A DNA stretch of 35,118 nt from Mucilaginibacter sp. (GTDB lineage: Bacteria; Bacteroidota; Bacteroidia; Sphingobacteriales; Sphingobacteriaceae), in NCBI GenBank assembly GCA_016763755.1, contig JAESTD010000147.1, forward strand, positions 1-35,118. Reading direction: 5' to 3'. Position numbers and translations under genes: made by a program. Positions 16,484 through 24,511 of this stretch are shown here, in pieces. The number at the start of each line of letters is the position of its first letter. Position 1 is the first letter of the stretch. The notes beneath the pieces are model-generated. The model did no database searches. It worked only from the letters and a program-made list of their open reading frames with translations, and was not told the DNA's origin.

Positions 16484-17902
16484 ATGAAGAGAAGGCAATT
16501 TATAGGCAGCACCACCATGTTGGGAGCGGGCGTTTTAATGAACAAGTTTTCGTTGGCAGCACCTACCGCTGCTTTTCCGGTTGTAAGGGTACCTGCGGCT
16601 AAGCGCCATTTCAAAAGTACCTCGGTTGAGAAAGCTATCACCGAATTTAAATCAAAAGTTAAAAACCCTGAGTTGGGCTGGCTTTTCGAGAACTGTTTTC
16701 CTAACACCCTTGATACCACAGTTACTTACAAACTGGTTGATGGTAAACCCGATACCTACGTAATTACGGGTGATATTGATGCCATGTGGCTGCGCGATAG
16801 CAGCGCACAGGTTTGGCCGTACCTTGCTTTTATCAACAAAGATAAAGAACTTAAAAGCCTTGTAGCAGGTGTTATAAATCGCCAGGTTACCAACATACTG
16901 CGCGATCCTTATGCCAACGCTTTCTATGATGATCCGAACAAAGTTGGCGAGTGGAAAGACGACGTTACCAATATGAAACCGGGCCTGCACGAGCGTAAGT
17001 GGGAGATAGATTCACTGTGTTACCCGATACGCTTAGGTTATAAATACTGGAAACTGACAGGGGACAACTCGCCGTTTGATGCCCGTTGGAAATCGGCTAT
17101 CCAAAGCGTGCTGAAAACTTTTAAAGAGCAGCAACGTAAGGAGAATGACGGTCCGTATTCGTTTCAGCGTAAAACTGCCTGGGCTACCGATGGCGTACCA
17201 ATGAATGGTTTTGGTTACCCTGTTAAGCCCGTTGGGTTGATCTGTTCATCATTCCGCCCGAGCGATGATGCTACCATTTACTCGTTCCTTATCCCGTCAA
17301 ACTTCTTTGCAGTGGTTAGCTTAAAGCAAGCTGCTGAGATAGTTAGTACTGTTTTAAAAGATGCCGCCCTTGCCGGCGAATTAACTGCATTGGCAACAGA
17401 GGTTGAAGCAGCCTTGCAAAAACATGCGGTGATAGATCATCCCGATTATGGTAAAGTTTACGCCTATGAAGTGAATGGCTTCGGTAGCTTTAACCTGATG
17501 GACGATGCCAACGTGCCAAGCTTGTTAGGTTTACCATATCTTGATGCCATTAAAAATACCGATCCGGTTTACATCAATACCCGTAAAATGTTATTGTCGC
17601 TCAACAACCCTTTCTTCTTTAAAGGCACTGCAGGCGAGGGGATAGGTGGCCCGCACATTGGTAAAGATATGGTATGGCCTATCAGTATCATTATCCGTGC
17701 GCTAACCAGCAGCGATGACAACGAAATAAAAGAATGTATTGAGATGTTGAGAAAAACTCATGGCGGCACCGGTTTTATGCATGAATCGTTCCATAAAAAT
17801 GATCCAACCAAGTTTACGCGCAGCTGGTTCGCATGGGCAAATACGCTATTTGGTGAGCTACTTTGGGAAACTTACACGCAAAAACCACAACTATTAGGCT
17901 AA
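16484..17902 (+). CDS. Glycoside hydrolase family 125 (exo-alpha-1,6-mannosidase)
   Basis: This protein of 472 residues has a Tat-like export signal (MKRRQFIGSTTMLGAGVL, twin Arg at 3-4) and the GH125 core (formerly DUF1237). The signature GDIDAMWLRDSSAQVWPY is at about residues 96-113; other conserved blocks are KWEIDSLCYPIRLGYKYWK, GFGYPVKPVGLICSSFRPSDD, GGPHIGKDMVWPISII and TGGTGFMHESFHKNDPTKFTRSWFAWANTLFGEL. Family members remove terminal alpha-1,6-linked mannose. Export through Tat would place it in the periplasm, downstream of the surface GH76. It lies beyond a terminator, so it may have its own promoter or depend on read-through. Confidence 0.95.
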   Translation: MKRRQFIGSTTMLGAGVLMNKFSLAAPTAAFPVVRVPAAKRHFKSTSVEKAITEFKSKVKNPELGWLFENCFPNTLDTTVTYKLVDGKPDTYVITGDIDAMWLRDSSAQVWPYLAFINKDKELKSLVAGVINRQVTNILRDPYANAFYDDPNKVGEWKDDVTNMKPGLHERKWEIDSLCYPIRLGYKYWKLTGDNSPFDARWKSAIQSVLKTFKEQQRKENDGPYSFQRKTAWATDGVPMNGFGYPVKPVGLICSSFRPSDDATIYSFLIPSNFFAVVSLKQAAEIVSTVLKDAALAGELTALATEVEAALQKHAVIDHPDYGKVYAYEVNGFGSFNLMDDANVPSLLGLPYLDAIKNTDPVYINTRKMLLSLNNPFFFKGTAGEGIGGPHIGKDMVWPISIIIRALTSSDDNEIKECIEMLRKTHGGTGFMHESFHKNDPTKFTRSWFAWANTLFGELLWETYTQKPQLLG

Positions 17903-17960
17903 ACCGGTTTTTTGTTTATATTAGCAGTCTCAATTATAACTGTTAAAATAACATATATTC

Positions 17961-20432
17961 ATGAAAAGCACATTAAAGTACGCCTGCCTGGCGGTCGGTA
18001 TGCTTGCAAGTAAATTTGCAGGGGCACAGGCAACCAAAGCGCCGGCTTATCCTCTTATCACGCACACACCATATTTTAGTGTATGGTCTAACGCTGATGA
18101 GCTCAACGAATCAACCACAAATCATTGGACGGGTAAACACCAGTCAATGCTGGGTTTGATAAAAGTTGATGGTGAAACCTATCGTTTTATGGGTCAGCAA
18201 CCTGTAAGCTATCGCACCTTGGTAACATCAGGAGAGGAACAACCACATTCGGTTAAGTACACAGAGAGCGACCCGGGTAAAGGTTGGGAAGAGGCTAACT
18301 TTAATGATAAAGAATGGAAAACAGGTACTGCACCGTTTGGTGACGATCCTCAGCAAGCCAAAACGGTTTGGAAAAGTCACGACCTTTGGATCAGGCGTAC
18401 GTTTACATTCACCAAAACCAATATCAATAAGCTTGTACTTCGCCTTCGCCACGATGACGAGGCAGATGTTTATTTAAACGGCGAAAAAATAAACCATAGT
18501 GATGGTGCCAACGGCGACCTGCAGCCAATAACATTAAGCAAAAGCGATATTGATAAGCTTAAAGATGGCGAGAACGTATTGGCAATGCATTGTGTAAACA
18601 CCGGCGGTGGCGCTTGGTTAGATGCCGGTTTTGCCGAAGAGGTTGAGCCTGCAGATTATAAAGGTTTAAAAGATGCTAAACAAACATCAGTAGTTGTTAC
18701 GGCAACCCGCACCATCTATAAATTTAAAGCAGGTAGCACAGATCTGGAGTTAACCTTCACCTCGCCTTTGCTGATGGAGAATTTAAGCCTGATGTCGCGC
18801 CCGGTGAGTTATATCACTTACAAGGTAAAAGCTAATGATGGCAAAACGCACAATGTACAGGTTTATCTTGGTGCATCTGCAGATCTGGCGCGTAACAAAC
18901 CTACGCAGGAAGTGGTAGCCTCAAAAACGGTTAGTGGCGGATTAAGCATCCTTAAAACCGGTACCAAAGAGCAACCTATCCTTAAAAAACGTGGCGATGA
19001 TGTACGTATTGATTGGGGATATTTTTATATAGCCGCTCCGGCAGCCGCAAAAGCATCGCAGTATGTTACTACTGATAACCAGGCTGTAGGCTCATTTGCG
19101 GGCAATACAAAAAACGGCCCAGTTACCGAAGGTACAAGCGTATTCCTGAATACCGTTATTCCTTTTGGCAAAGTGGGTGCTGCACCGATTGAGAAATTTG
19201 TTGAATTAGGCTATGATGAGATCTACTCGGTGCAATACTTTGGTAAAGACCTCCGCCCATGGTGGAACCAGAACGGTAATAAAACATTTGTAAGCCAGTT
19301 AACACAAGCTGCTGTTGATTATAAAACAACAATGGCTAAATGTGTTGCATTTGATAGTAAACTGTACAAACAGGCTGCAGCAGCAGGTGGTGATGAGTAT
19401 GCTAAGCTTTGTGCTATCGCTTATCGCCAGGCTATTGCCGCGCATTCGTTAGAGCGCAGTCCTCAAGGCGAGTTGTTGTTCTTATCTAAAGAGAACTTTA
19501 GCAATGGTTCAATCAACACAGTAGATATTACTTACCCGTCTGCACCTTTGTTCCTGGTTTACAACCCCGACCTGTTAAAAGGCATGACCAACGGTATTTT
19601 CTACTACAGCGAAAGCGGCAAATTTGCCAAACCCTGGGCAGCACACGATTTAGGTACCTATCCTCAAGCCAACGGTCAAACCTATGGTGAGGACATGCCG
19701 GTTGAAGAATCAGGCAACATGATCCTGGCAACAGCGGCAATCGCGAAAGCAGAGGGTAATGCCTTGTATGCAAAAAAACACTGGAAGACCTTAACCACAT
19801 GGGTAAACTTCCTGGTGAAAGACGGTTTAGACCCCGCTAATCAATTGTGTACCGATGACTTTGCCGGTCACCTGGCGCGTAATGCGAACTTGTCGCTTAA
19901 AGCGATTAACGGTATTGGCGCTTACGCCATGATGGCAGATATGCTTGGCGATAAGACCATCGCAGCAAAGTACCGCGCGATTGCTAAAGAATACGTTGGC
20001 AAATGGATGAAAATGGCTGATGCCGGTGATCATTACTCATTGGTGTTTGAAAAACCTGATACCTGGAGCCAGAAATACAACCTGGTTTGGGACAAAATGC
20101 TTAAGCTGAACCTTTTCCCGCAAATCGTTTATGACAGGGAGATCAAATACTACCTTACTAAACAGGAAAAATATGGTTTGCAGCTTGATAGCCGTAAAAC
20201 CTATACCAAATCTGACTGGATCATGTGGACAGGCTCGTTAACCAGCAATGCCAACGACTTTAAAGCGCTGGTAGATCCTATCTACAAATACGCTACCGAA
20301 ACCCCAACCCGCGTACCACTTAGCGACTGGCACGAAACTACCAACGGCAAGCAAGTAGGTTTCCAGGCCCGCAGCGTTGTTGGCGGTTACTGGATGAAAG
20401 TGCTTGAGAAAAAATGGGCCGCAAAAAAATAA
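17961..20432 (+). CDS. GtaA/DUF4965-family exported protein with an inserted beta-sandwich domain
   Basis: The protein has 823 residues and a Sec signal peptide (to about AGAQ, residue 23). Residues 28-82 match the DUF4964 start (PLITHTPYFSVWS...MLGLIKVDGETYRFMG). Residues about 95-228 form an inserted galactose-binding-like sandwich (WEEANFNDKEWKTGTAPFG, LWIRRTFTF, DDEADVYLNGEKI), similar to modules in glycosidases. After this come a DUF5127-type beta domain (about 240-470) and a C-terminal helical DUF4965/DUF1793 region with YGEDMPVEESGNMILATAAIAK and WIMWTGSLTSN. Relatives are annotated glutaminase A after a fungal enzyme, but the bacterial members are common in PULs and their substrate is not established. 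The helical part resembles (alpha/alpha)6 glycosidases, so a glycan role is plausible. Confidence 0.85.
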   Translation: MKSTLKYACLAVGMLASKFAGAQATKAPAYPLITHTPYFSVWSNADELNESTTNHWTGKHQSMLGLIKVDGETYRFMGQQPVSYRTLVTSGEEQPHSVKYTESDPGKGWEEANFNDKEWKTGTAPFGDDPQQAKTVWKSHDLWIRRTFTFTKTNINKLVLRLRHDDEADVYLNGEKINHSDGANGDLQPITLSKSDIDKLKDGENVLAMHCVNTGGGAWLDAGFAEEVEPADYKGLKDAKQTSVVVTATRTIYKFKAGSTDLELTFTSPLLMENLSLMSRPVSYITYKVKANDGKTHNVQVYLGASADLARNKPTQEVVASKTVSGGLSILKTGTKEQPILKKRGDDVRIDWGYFYIAAPAAAKASQYVTTDNQAVGSFAGNTKNGPVTEGTSVFLNTVIPFGKVGAAPIEKFVELGYDEIYSVQYFGKDLRPWWNQNGNKTFVSQLTQAAVDYKTTMAKCVAFDSKLYKQAAAAGGDEYAKLCAIAYRQAIAAHSLERSPQGELLFLSKENFSNGSINTVDITYPSAPLFLVYNPDLLKGMTNGIFYYSESGKFAKPWAAHDLGTYPQANGQTYGEDMPVEESGNMILATAAIAKAEGNALYAKKHWKTLTTWVNFLVKDGLDPANQLCTDDFAGHLARNANLSLKAINGIGAYAMMADMLGDKTIAAKYRAIAKEYVGKWMKMADAGDHYSLVFEKPDTWSQKYNLVWDKMLKLNLFPQIVYDREIKYYLTKQEKYGLQLDSRKTYTKSDWIMWTGSLTSNANDFKALVDPIYKYATETPTRVPLSDWHETTNGKQVGFQARSVVGGYWMKVLEKKWAAKK

Positions 20433-20450
20433 AGTCCGAAATTATAATAG

Positions 20451-20481
20451 AAAAGGCGATAGGAAACTATCGCCTTTTTTT
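20451..20481 (+). terminator. Intrinsic terminator closing the PUL
   Basis: A perfect 12-bp stem, AAAAGGCGATAG (20451-20462) and CTATCGCCTTTT (20467-20478), with a GAAA tetraloop ends in a run of seven T. It follows the DUF4965-family gene by 18 bases. Confidence 0.92.
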
Positions 20482-20592
20482 GTGAATACAGTTTTTCTCA
20501 CATTATCCATCTTACTAACAATATTAGTGCTGCAACAAACTTTGGCAGTAAGCTTGTGTTAAGCTAATACCAATTAAAATTAACTTAACGTA

Positions 20593-21513
20593 ATGGGTTC
20601 TAAATATTTTCAGGTAGGGCAGGGCGTATGGGGCATGCGCCTGTACTTCGTAAACATATATATGATCGCTAATCGCCGTGGCACGGGTAAAGGCTGGGTG
20701 TTGGTTGATACCGGCGTAAAGGGCTCCGCAAACAAGATCATTGATATGGCTGAGAGTTTGTTCGGTTTGGGCACAAGACCAACAGCTATTGTGCTTACTC
20801 ATGGCCATTCAGATCATTCAGGATCACTTAAAGTGCTGCTGAAGTATTGGGATGTACCGGTGTATGTGCATCCCTTGGAAGTGCCTTATTTAACAGGCAG
20901 ATCATCATACCCGCCGGCCGATATCGGCGCGGGTGGGGGACTCATGACCTTGATCTCATGGATGTGGCGCACAAGCCCTATTAATGTAACCCGTAACCTG
21001 CGCGAGATTGACCCTTATGATGGTATCCCAGAACTACCCGAGTGGAAAGTGATCCATACACCCGGCCACACGCCCGGGCATATATCATTGTTCTTCCCGC
21101 TAAACACTACGCTGATTGCAGGTGATGCATTTACCACTACACGTACAGAATCTGCTGTGTATGCGCTCAGCTACATGAAAAAATTAAGTGGCCCGCCAAA
21201 GTATTTAACTACAGATTGGTATGCAGCCGCGCGGTCGGTACGTAAACTGGCCTCGTTGCAGCCCCGCATTGTTGCCACTGGGCACGGCCCGGTAATGCGT
21301 GGCCGCGAATTGCTGACAGCGCTTAGCTTCCTGGCCAATCGTTTTGAAACACTTGCGGTACCTAAAGATGGCCGCTATGTTGGCAGCAGCGCCGTTGCTG
21401 ATGAAAATGGCGTGCGGTACATACCACCTCAAAACAGTAATGTCAGGCAAATTGCCGGTATCGCGGTCGCCGCTTCGGTAGCCGCATTTTTACTCGTACG
21501 CAGGCTTTGGTAA
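20593..21513 (+). CDS. Metallo-beta-lactamase fold hydrolase with C-terminal membrane anchor
   Basis: The protein has 306 residues and the MBL-fold zinc motif THGHSDHSG (His70, His72, Asp74, His75). Later ligands are in HTPGHTPGHISLFF and LIAGDAF, and ATGHGPVM near residue 235. The fold hydrolyses esters, thioesters, lactams or lactones at a dinuclear zinc site. The last residues (QIAGIAVAASVAAFLLVRRLW) form a hydrophobic helix with a positive end, suggesting anchoring to the inner membrane with the catalytic part in the cytoplasm. No signal peptide is seen. It stands alone after the PUL terminator. Substrate unknown. Confidence 0.9.
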   Translation: MGSKYFQVGQGVWGMRLYFVNIYMIANRRGTGKGWVLVDTGVKGSANKIIDMAESLFGLGTRPTAIVLTHGHSDHSGSLKVLLKYWDVPVYVHPLEVPYLTGRSSYPPADIGAGGGLMTLISWMWRTSPINVTRNLREIDPYDGIPELPEWKVIHTPGHTPGHISLFFPLNTTLIAGDAFTTTRTESAVYALSYMKKLSGPPKYLTTDWYAAARSVRKLASLQPRIVATGHGPVMRGRELLTALSFLANRFETLAVPKDGRYVGSSAVADENGVRYIPPQNSNVRQIAGIAVAASVAAFLLVRRLW

Positions 21514-21538
21514 GCAATTATTAGCTTACATTTATAGC

Positions 21539-21784
21539 GTGGAAGATCTAACGCCAAACCCGCAAATACTCATCGATATTGTAAACACCCGCATGCCCTT
21601 TGGCAAGTATCAAAATCAATTGCTTTGCGATATTCCGGTGTATTACCTTGAATGGATGCATAGCCGCGGCGGTTTCCCGCCCGGTAAACTGGGCATGATG
21701 CTTAGCACCGTTTTCGAGATCAAAACCAATGGGGTTGACAAAATTCTGCGCGAGATAAAGGCGCGATACTGCCGGGTAGGATAA
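21539..21784 (+). CDS. DUF3820 family small protein
   Basis: This protein of 81 residues starts at GTG (21539), 25 bases after the hydrolase gene. The RMPFGKYQNQLLCDIPVYYLEWM segment matches DUF3820, a small domain with the conserved MPFGK...G..L.D.P..YL.W pattern. Similar sequences occur next to exonuclease domains in some proteins and were once linked to quorum-sensing-regulated virulence, but no biochemical function is established. The GTG start is chosen because no ATG lies before the conserved core. It could be cotranscribed with the metallo-hydrolase gene. Function unknown. Confidence 0.78.
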   Translation: MEDLTPNPQILIDIVNTRMPFGKYQNQLLCDIPVYYLEWMHSRGGFPPGKLGMMLSTVFEIKTNGVDKILREIKARYCRVG

Positions 21785-21817
21785 GTTTTTAAAATATCGA
21801 AGTTGTGGCTTCAGATT

Positions 21818-21906
21818 TTTAATATCGAATACTGAATTTCGATTTAAGAATATCGATTGTGCTTATTTCATTATTCAAAATTCAACATTGGGTGTTCGAT
21901 ATTAAA
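21818..21906. repeat. Decayed intergenic palindrome (12-bp arms)
   Basis: TTTAATATCGAA (21818-21829) is exactly complementary to TTCGATATTAAA (21895-21906). The interior also shows partial complementarity (TGAATTT near 21833 against AAATTCA near 21879) and extra TATCGA copies. It looks like a worn copy of a dispersed AT-rich palindromic element. Confidence 0.5.
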
Positions 21907-21912
21907 CCACTC

Positions 21913-21966
21913 TTTGTCATCATCCTTAAAAAGTATATCTTTAGGCTTATAACCTGATTATAAGCC
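21913..21966 (+). promoter_or_regulatory. Promoter with overlapping dyad operator of the acyltransferase gene
   Basis: TTTG (21913-21916), a 19-base spacer and TATCTTTA (21936-21943) form a promoter with one mismatch to TAnnTTTG. The expected start point near 21950 falls inside a perfect 9-bp dyad, GGCTTATAA (21944-21952) and TTATAAGCC (21958-21966). A dyad at the start point is where a repressor would bind. The ATG is at 21974. Confidence 0.5.
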
Positions 21967-21973
21967 CTTATTG

Positions 21974-23032
21974 ATGAAACCTCATTACCCCATCCTTGAC
22001 GGATTGCGTGGCACTGCCGCTATTTTAGTAGTTATCTATCACCTTATGGAAGCCTATTTTGGCATTCCGGTTAATCACCCCATGCACCACGGTTACCTGG
22101 CGGTTGATTTTTTCTATTTACTCTCCGGCTTTGTAGTAGCTTACGCTTATGACGATCGCTGGGCAAAGGGCATGACCATAAAACAGTTCTTCAAGATCCG
22201 CCTGTTACGTTTGCACCCGCTGGTAATTTTGGGTGTGCTGATAGGGGCAATAGTCTATTGGTTTGATCCATACACCAATATGGCGCATGGCCTGGGAATA
22301 TGGAAACTTATTGGTATCACGCTGATAGGTTTCACTTTGTTACCTTCGCCGGATGTACGCGGCTGGGGCGAGACTCATCCGCTGGATGGCCCATGCTGGA
22401 GCTTGCTGCAAGAGTACATCGCCAACTTTTTTTACGCCACTTTCGCCCGAAAATTATCAAAGACCGGACTTTGGGTAATCGTTGTGCTCAGTGCCATCGC
22501 GTTGATCTTTACCGCCGAGTGGCATAAGGATCTGGGTACAGGCTGGGGTTATGATACCTTTTGGATAGCTTTTGTAAGGATGATGTTCCCGTTCTTTGCA
22601 GGTTTGCTGTTGTACCGTTGCGGTAAACTTATTCGTATCCCTAATGCGTATGTGGTTTGCTCGCTAATCCTGATAGTGCTTTTCTTTATGCCAACCTTCA
22701 GCAGGTTCAATGGTTTGTTTGAGGCGGCTTGTGTTATCATCGCATTCCCAATCGTAGTGGCGGCAGGCGCAGGCGGCGAGATAAAAGGCCGCTGGGCTAA
22801 ACTTTGTAAATTCTCAGGCGATATTTCTTACCCTATCTACATTACCCATTACCCTTTCATTTACGTCTATACCGCTTGGGTAGCAACCAAAAAGCCCGAC
22901 CCAATGCACCAGATATTACCGGTTGCGTTAGGATTGTTTGTTTTCTTTATCGTGCTGGCTTATGTAGCGCTTAAGTTTTACGATGAACCAGTAAGGGCGT
23001 GGTTGAAGAAGAGAATGTTGAGCAAAGAGTGA
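21974..23032 (+). CDS. Acyltransferase family 3 membrane protein (OafA/YrhL-like)
   Basis: The protein (352 residues from the ATG at 21974; a TTG lies directly before it) has about ten hydrophobic segments. It opens with the family signature PILDGLRGTAAILVVIYHLMEAYFG, including the conserved His in YHL, followed by DFFYLLSGFVVAYAY and RLLRLHPL. The middle carries CWSLLQEYIANFFYA, the WSL..E motif of the family. Family members move acyl groups onto sugars of O-antigen, exopolysaccharide or other targets across the inner membrane. No polysaccharide cluster is next to it, so the acceptor is unknown. A dyad at its promoter suggests it is regulated. Confidence 0.93.
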   Translation: MKPHYPILDGLRGTAAILVVIYHLMEAYFGIPVNHPMHHGYLAVDFFYLLSGFVVAYAYDDRWAKGMTIKQFFKIRLLRLHPLVILGVLIGAIVYWFDPYTNMAHGLGIWKLIGITLIGFTLLPSPDVRGWGETHPLDGPCWSLLQEYIANFFYATFARKLSKTGLWVIVVLSAIALIFTAEWHKDLGTGWGYDTFWIAFVRMMFPFFAGLLLYRCGKLIRIPNAYVVCSLILIVLFFMPTFSRFNGLFEAACVIIAFPIVVAAGAGGEIKGRWAKLCKFSGDISYPIYITHYPFIYVYTAWVATKKPDPMHQILPVALGLFVFFIVLAYVALKFYDEPVRAWLKKRMLSKE

Positions 23033-23090
23033 TAAATTAATGTTATTAACTTTTAACTAAATAATTAAATCCAAACCTTAATCTGCTTCG

Positions 23091-23098
23091 TAAGTTTG
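23091..23098 (+). promoter_or_regulatory. Candidate -7 box of the XRE regulator gene
   Basis: TAAGTTTG is an exact TAnnTTTG match ending 21 bases before the ATG at 23120. It overlaps a TTG at 23096, which argues against that TTG as start codon. No clear -33 element is present. Confidence 0.4.
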
Positions 23099-23119
23099 TT
23101 TGAACACCAAATAAAATCT

Positions 23120-23377
23120 ATGAAGTCGGAGTTTGAGAAGAAGATAGAAGACATTATAATTAATATCAGAGCTTTGCGCGAAAAACGCAATTACACGCAG
23201 GAATACATGGCTATAAAAATGCAGTGTTCTCAAAATGCATATTCAAAGCTTGAGTTAGGTTATTCGAAACTTACGGTAGAAAAACTGATGCAAGTAGCTG
23301 AGGTATTGGAAGTAAGCGTAGCTGAGTTGGTTAATCCCAAGAAACACATTTCTTACAGTTTAACAAACACTAAGTAG
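23120..23377 (+). CDS. XRE family helix-turn-helix transcriptional regulator
   Basis: The protein has 85 residues from the ATG at 23120, nearly all of it one XRE/Cro-type HTH domain: IRALREKRNYTQEYMAIKMQCSQNAYSKLELGYSKLTVEKLMQVAEVLEVSVAELV. A TTG at 23096 would add eight residues but overlaps the likely promoter box. It binds DNA, probably as a dimer; the target is unknown. Such small stand-alone XRE proteins are frequent in Sphingobacteriaceae. There is no toxin-like partner next to it. Its stop is one base from the stop of the convergent corA gene, so each transcript must run into the other gene. Confidence 0.88.
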   Translation: MKSEFEKKIEDIIINIRALREKRNYTQEYMAIKMQCSQNAYSKLELGYSKLTVEKLMQVAEVLEVSVAELVNPKKHISYSLTNTK

Positions 23378-23378
23378 C

Positions 23379-24503
23379 TTAAAGCTTATTAAACCACCCC
23401 TTTTTCCAAAAAACAAATAGCTGTATCAGTGCCAGTGCCAACATCCCGGCTAATGCCAGTACGTAACCGTGGTGGGCATAAAGCTCAGGCATGTTATCTG
23501 GTATGGTATGACCATGTACATCTTCTCTGCTAAAATTCATCCCATAAATTCCGGCGATGAAAGTCAGCGGGATAAATATCACGGAGATGATGGTTAGTAC
23601 CTTCATTATCTCGTTCATGCGGTTGCTTACCATGCTCAGGTACAGGTCAATAATGCTACTGGTTACCTCTTTGTAACTCTCTACCATATCCATGGCTTGT
23701 ATGCAGTGATCATACGCATCTCGCAGATAGATCTTGGTTTCTTTATTTATCAGCGGATTCTCGCTGCGGATCATGTCGTTTATCTTATCGCGCTCGGGCC
23801 AGCAGGCACGGCGGATAACGATCAACGTACGTTTCAGTTGCTGGGCATCAAACATGATGCTTTTATCGGCATGGTCATACAGGCGGTCTTCAGTATCATC
23901 AATACGGTCACCCAGTTGGGCAAGCAGTACAAAGTAATTATCCAGGATGGTATCGGTAAGCGAGTACAGAATAAATCCTGGTCCGCCGGTGCGGATCAAA
24001 CCTTTGCCGGCTTTTAAGCGGGCTTTAACGGTATCAAAGTAATCACTGTAATCTTCCTCGAAACTGATAAATATATTATCTTTTACAATTCCGCTAAACT
24101 GGCAATTGGTAAGCTCGTTATTCTTATCGAGGTATAAAATGCGGCTGGTGGCAAAAACATAACCCTCGTACTCATCAAACTTAGGGCGTTGGTGAGTATT
24201 TACAACATCCTCAAGCACCAGGTGATTGATGCCCAGGAACGTCCCTATGTCTTCCATCAGTTGCACATCGCCCAGGCCGTTTATTTTTATCCAGTGGGTA
24301 TGGTCGGTACATTTGGCCATCTGTTTGGTGATGGTTTTCATATCCGTCCCCTTACTGGTCTGGAGTTCATTCTCGTTGAACGAGAAAACTTCTATCTTGG
24401 GCTTCTTGGCATCCTCAGGAATATCAATCGTGCCGGGCTGCGATCCAACTTCGTATTTCCTGCGCTTATGTTTATAATGTACCCTGCCTGAGTATGATTT
24501 CAT
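23379..24503 (-). CDS. corA: CorA family magnesium/cobalt transporter
   Basis: The protein has 374 residues. A long soluble N-terminal domain (about 1-305) is followed by two transmembrane helices. The signature YGMNF ends the first helix (VISVIFIPLTFIAGIYGMNF), and the loop DNMPELYAHHGY matches the MPEL region before the second helix. CorA forms a pentameric inner-membrane channel for divalent cations, mainly Mg2+. The KKGWF basic end is also typical. It starts eight bases after the WbqC-family gene and is probably in one operon with it. The gene symbol reflects family membership; cobalt or nickel as main substrate cannot be ruled out. Confidence 0.94.
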   Translation of the reverse strand: MKSYSGRVHYKHKRRKYEVGSQPGTIDIPEDAKKPKIEVFSFNENELQTSKGTDMKTITKQMAKCTDHTHWIKINGLGDVQLMEDIGTFLGINHLVLEDVVNTHQRPKFDEYEGYVFATSRILYLDKNNELTNCQFSGIVKDNIFISFEEDYSDYFDTVKARLKAGKGLIRTGGPGFILYSLTDTILDNYFVLLAQLGDRIDDTEDRLYDHADKSIMFDAQQLKRTLIVIRRACWPERDKINDMIRSENPLINKETKIYLRDAYDHCIQAMDMVESYKEVTSSIIDLYLSMVSNRMNEIMKVLTIISVIFIPLTFIAGIYGMNFSREDVHGHTIPDNMPELYAHHGYVLALAGMLALALIQLFVFWKKGWFNKL

Positions 24504-24511
24504 GTTTTTAT

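Noticed and set aside
23096..23377. XRE regulator as the antitoxin of a toxin-antitoxin pair
   Set aside because: Neighbours are an acyltransferase and a convergent corA gene; no small toxin-like partner overlaps or adjoins it.
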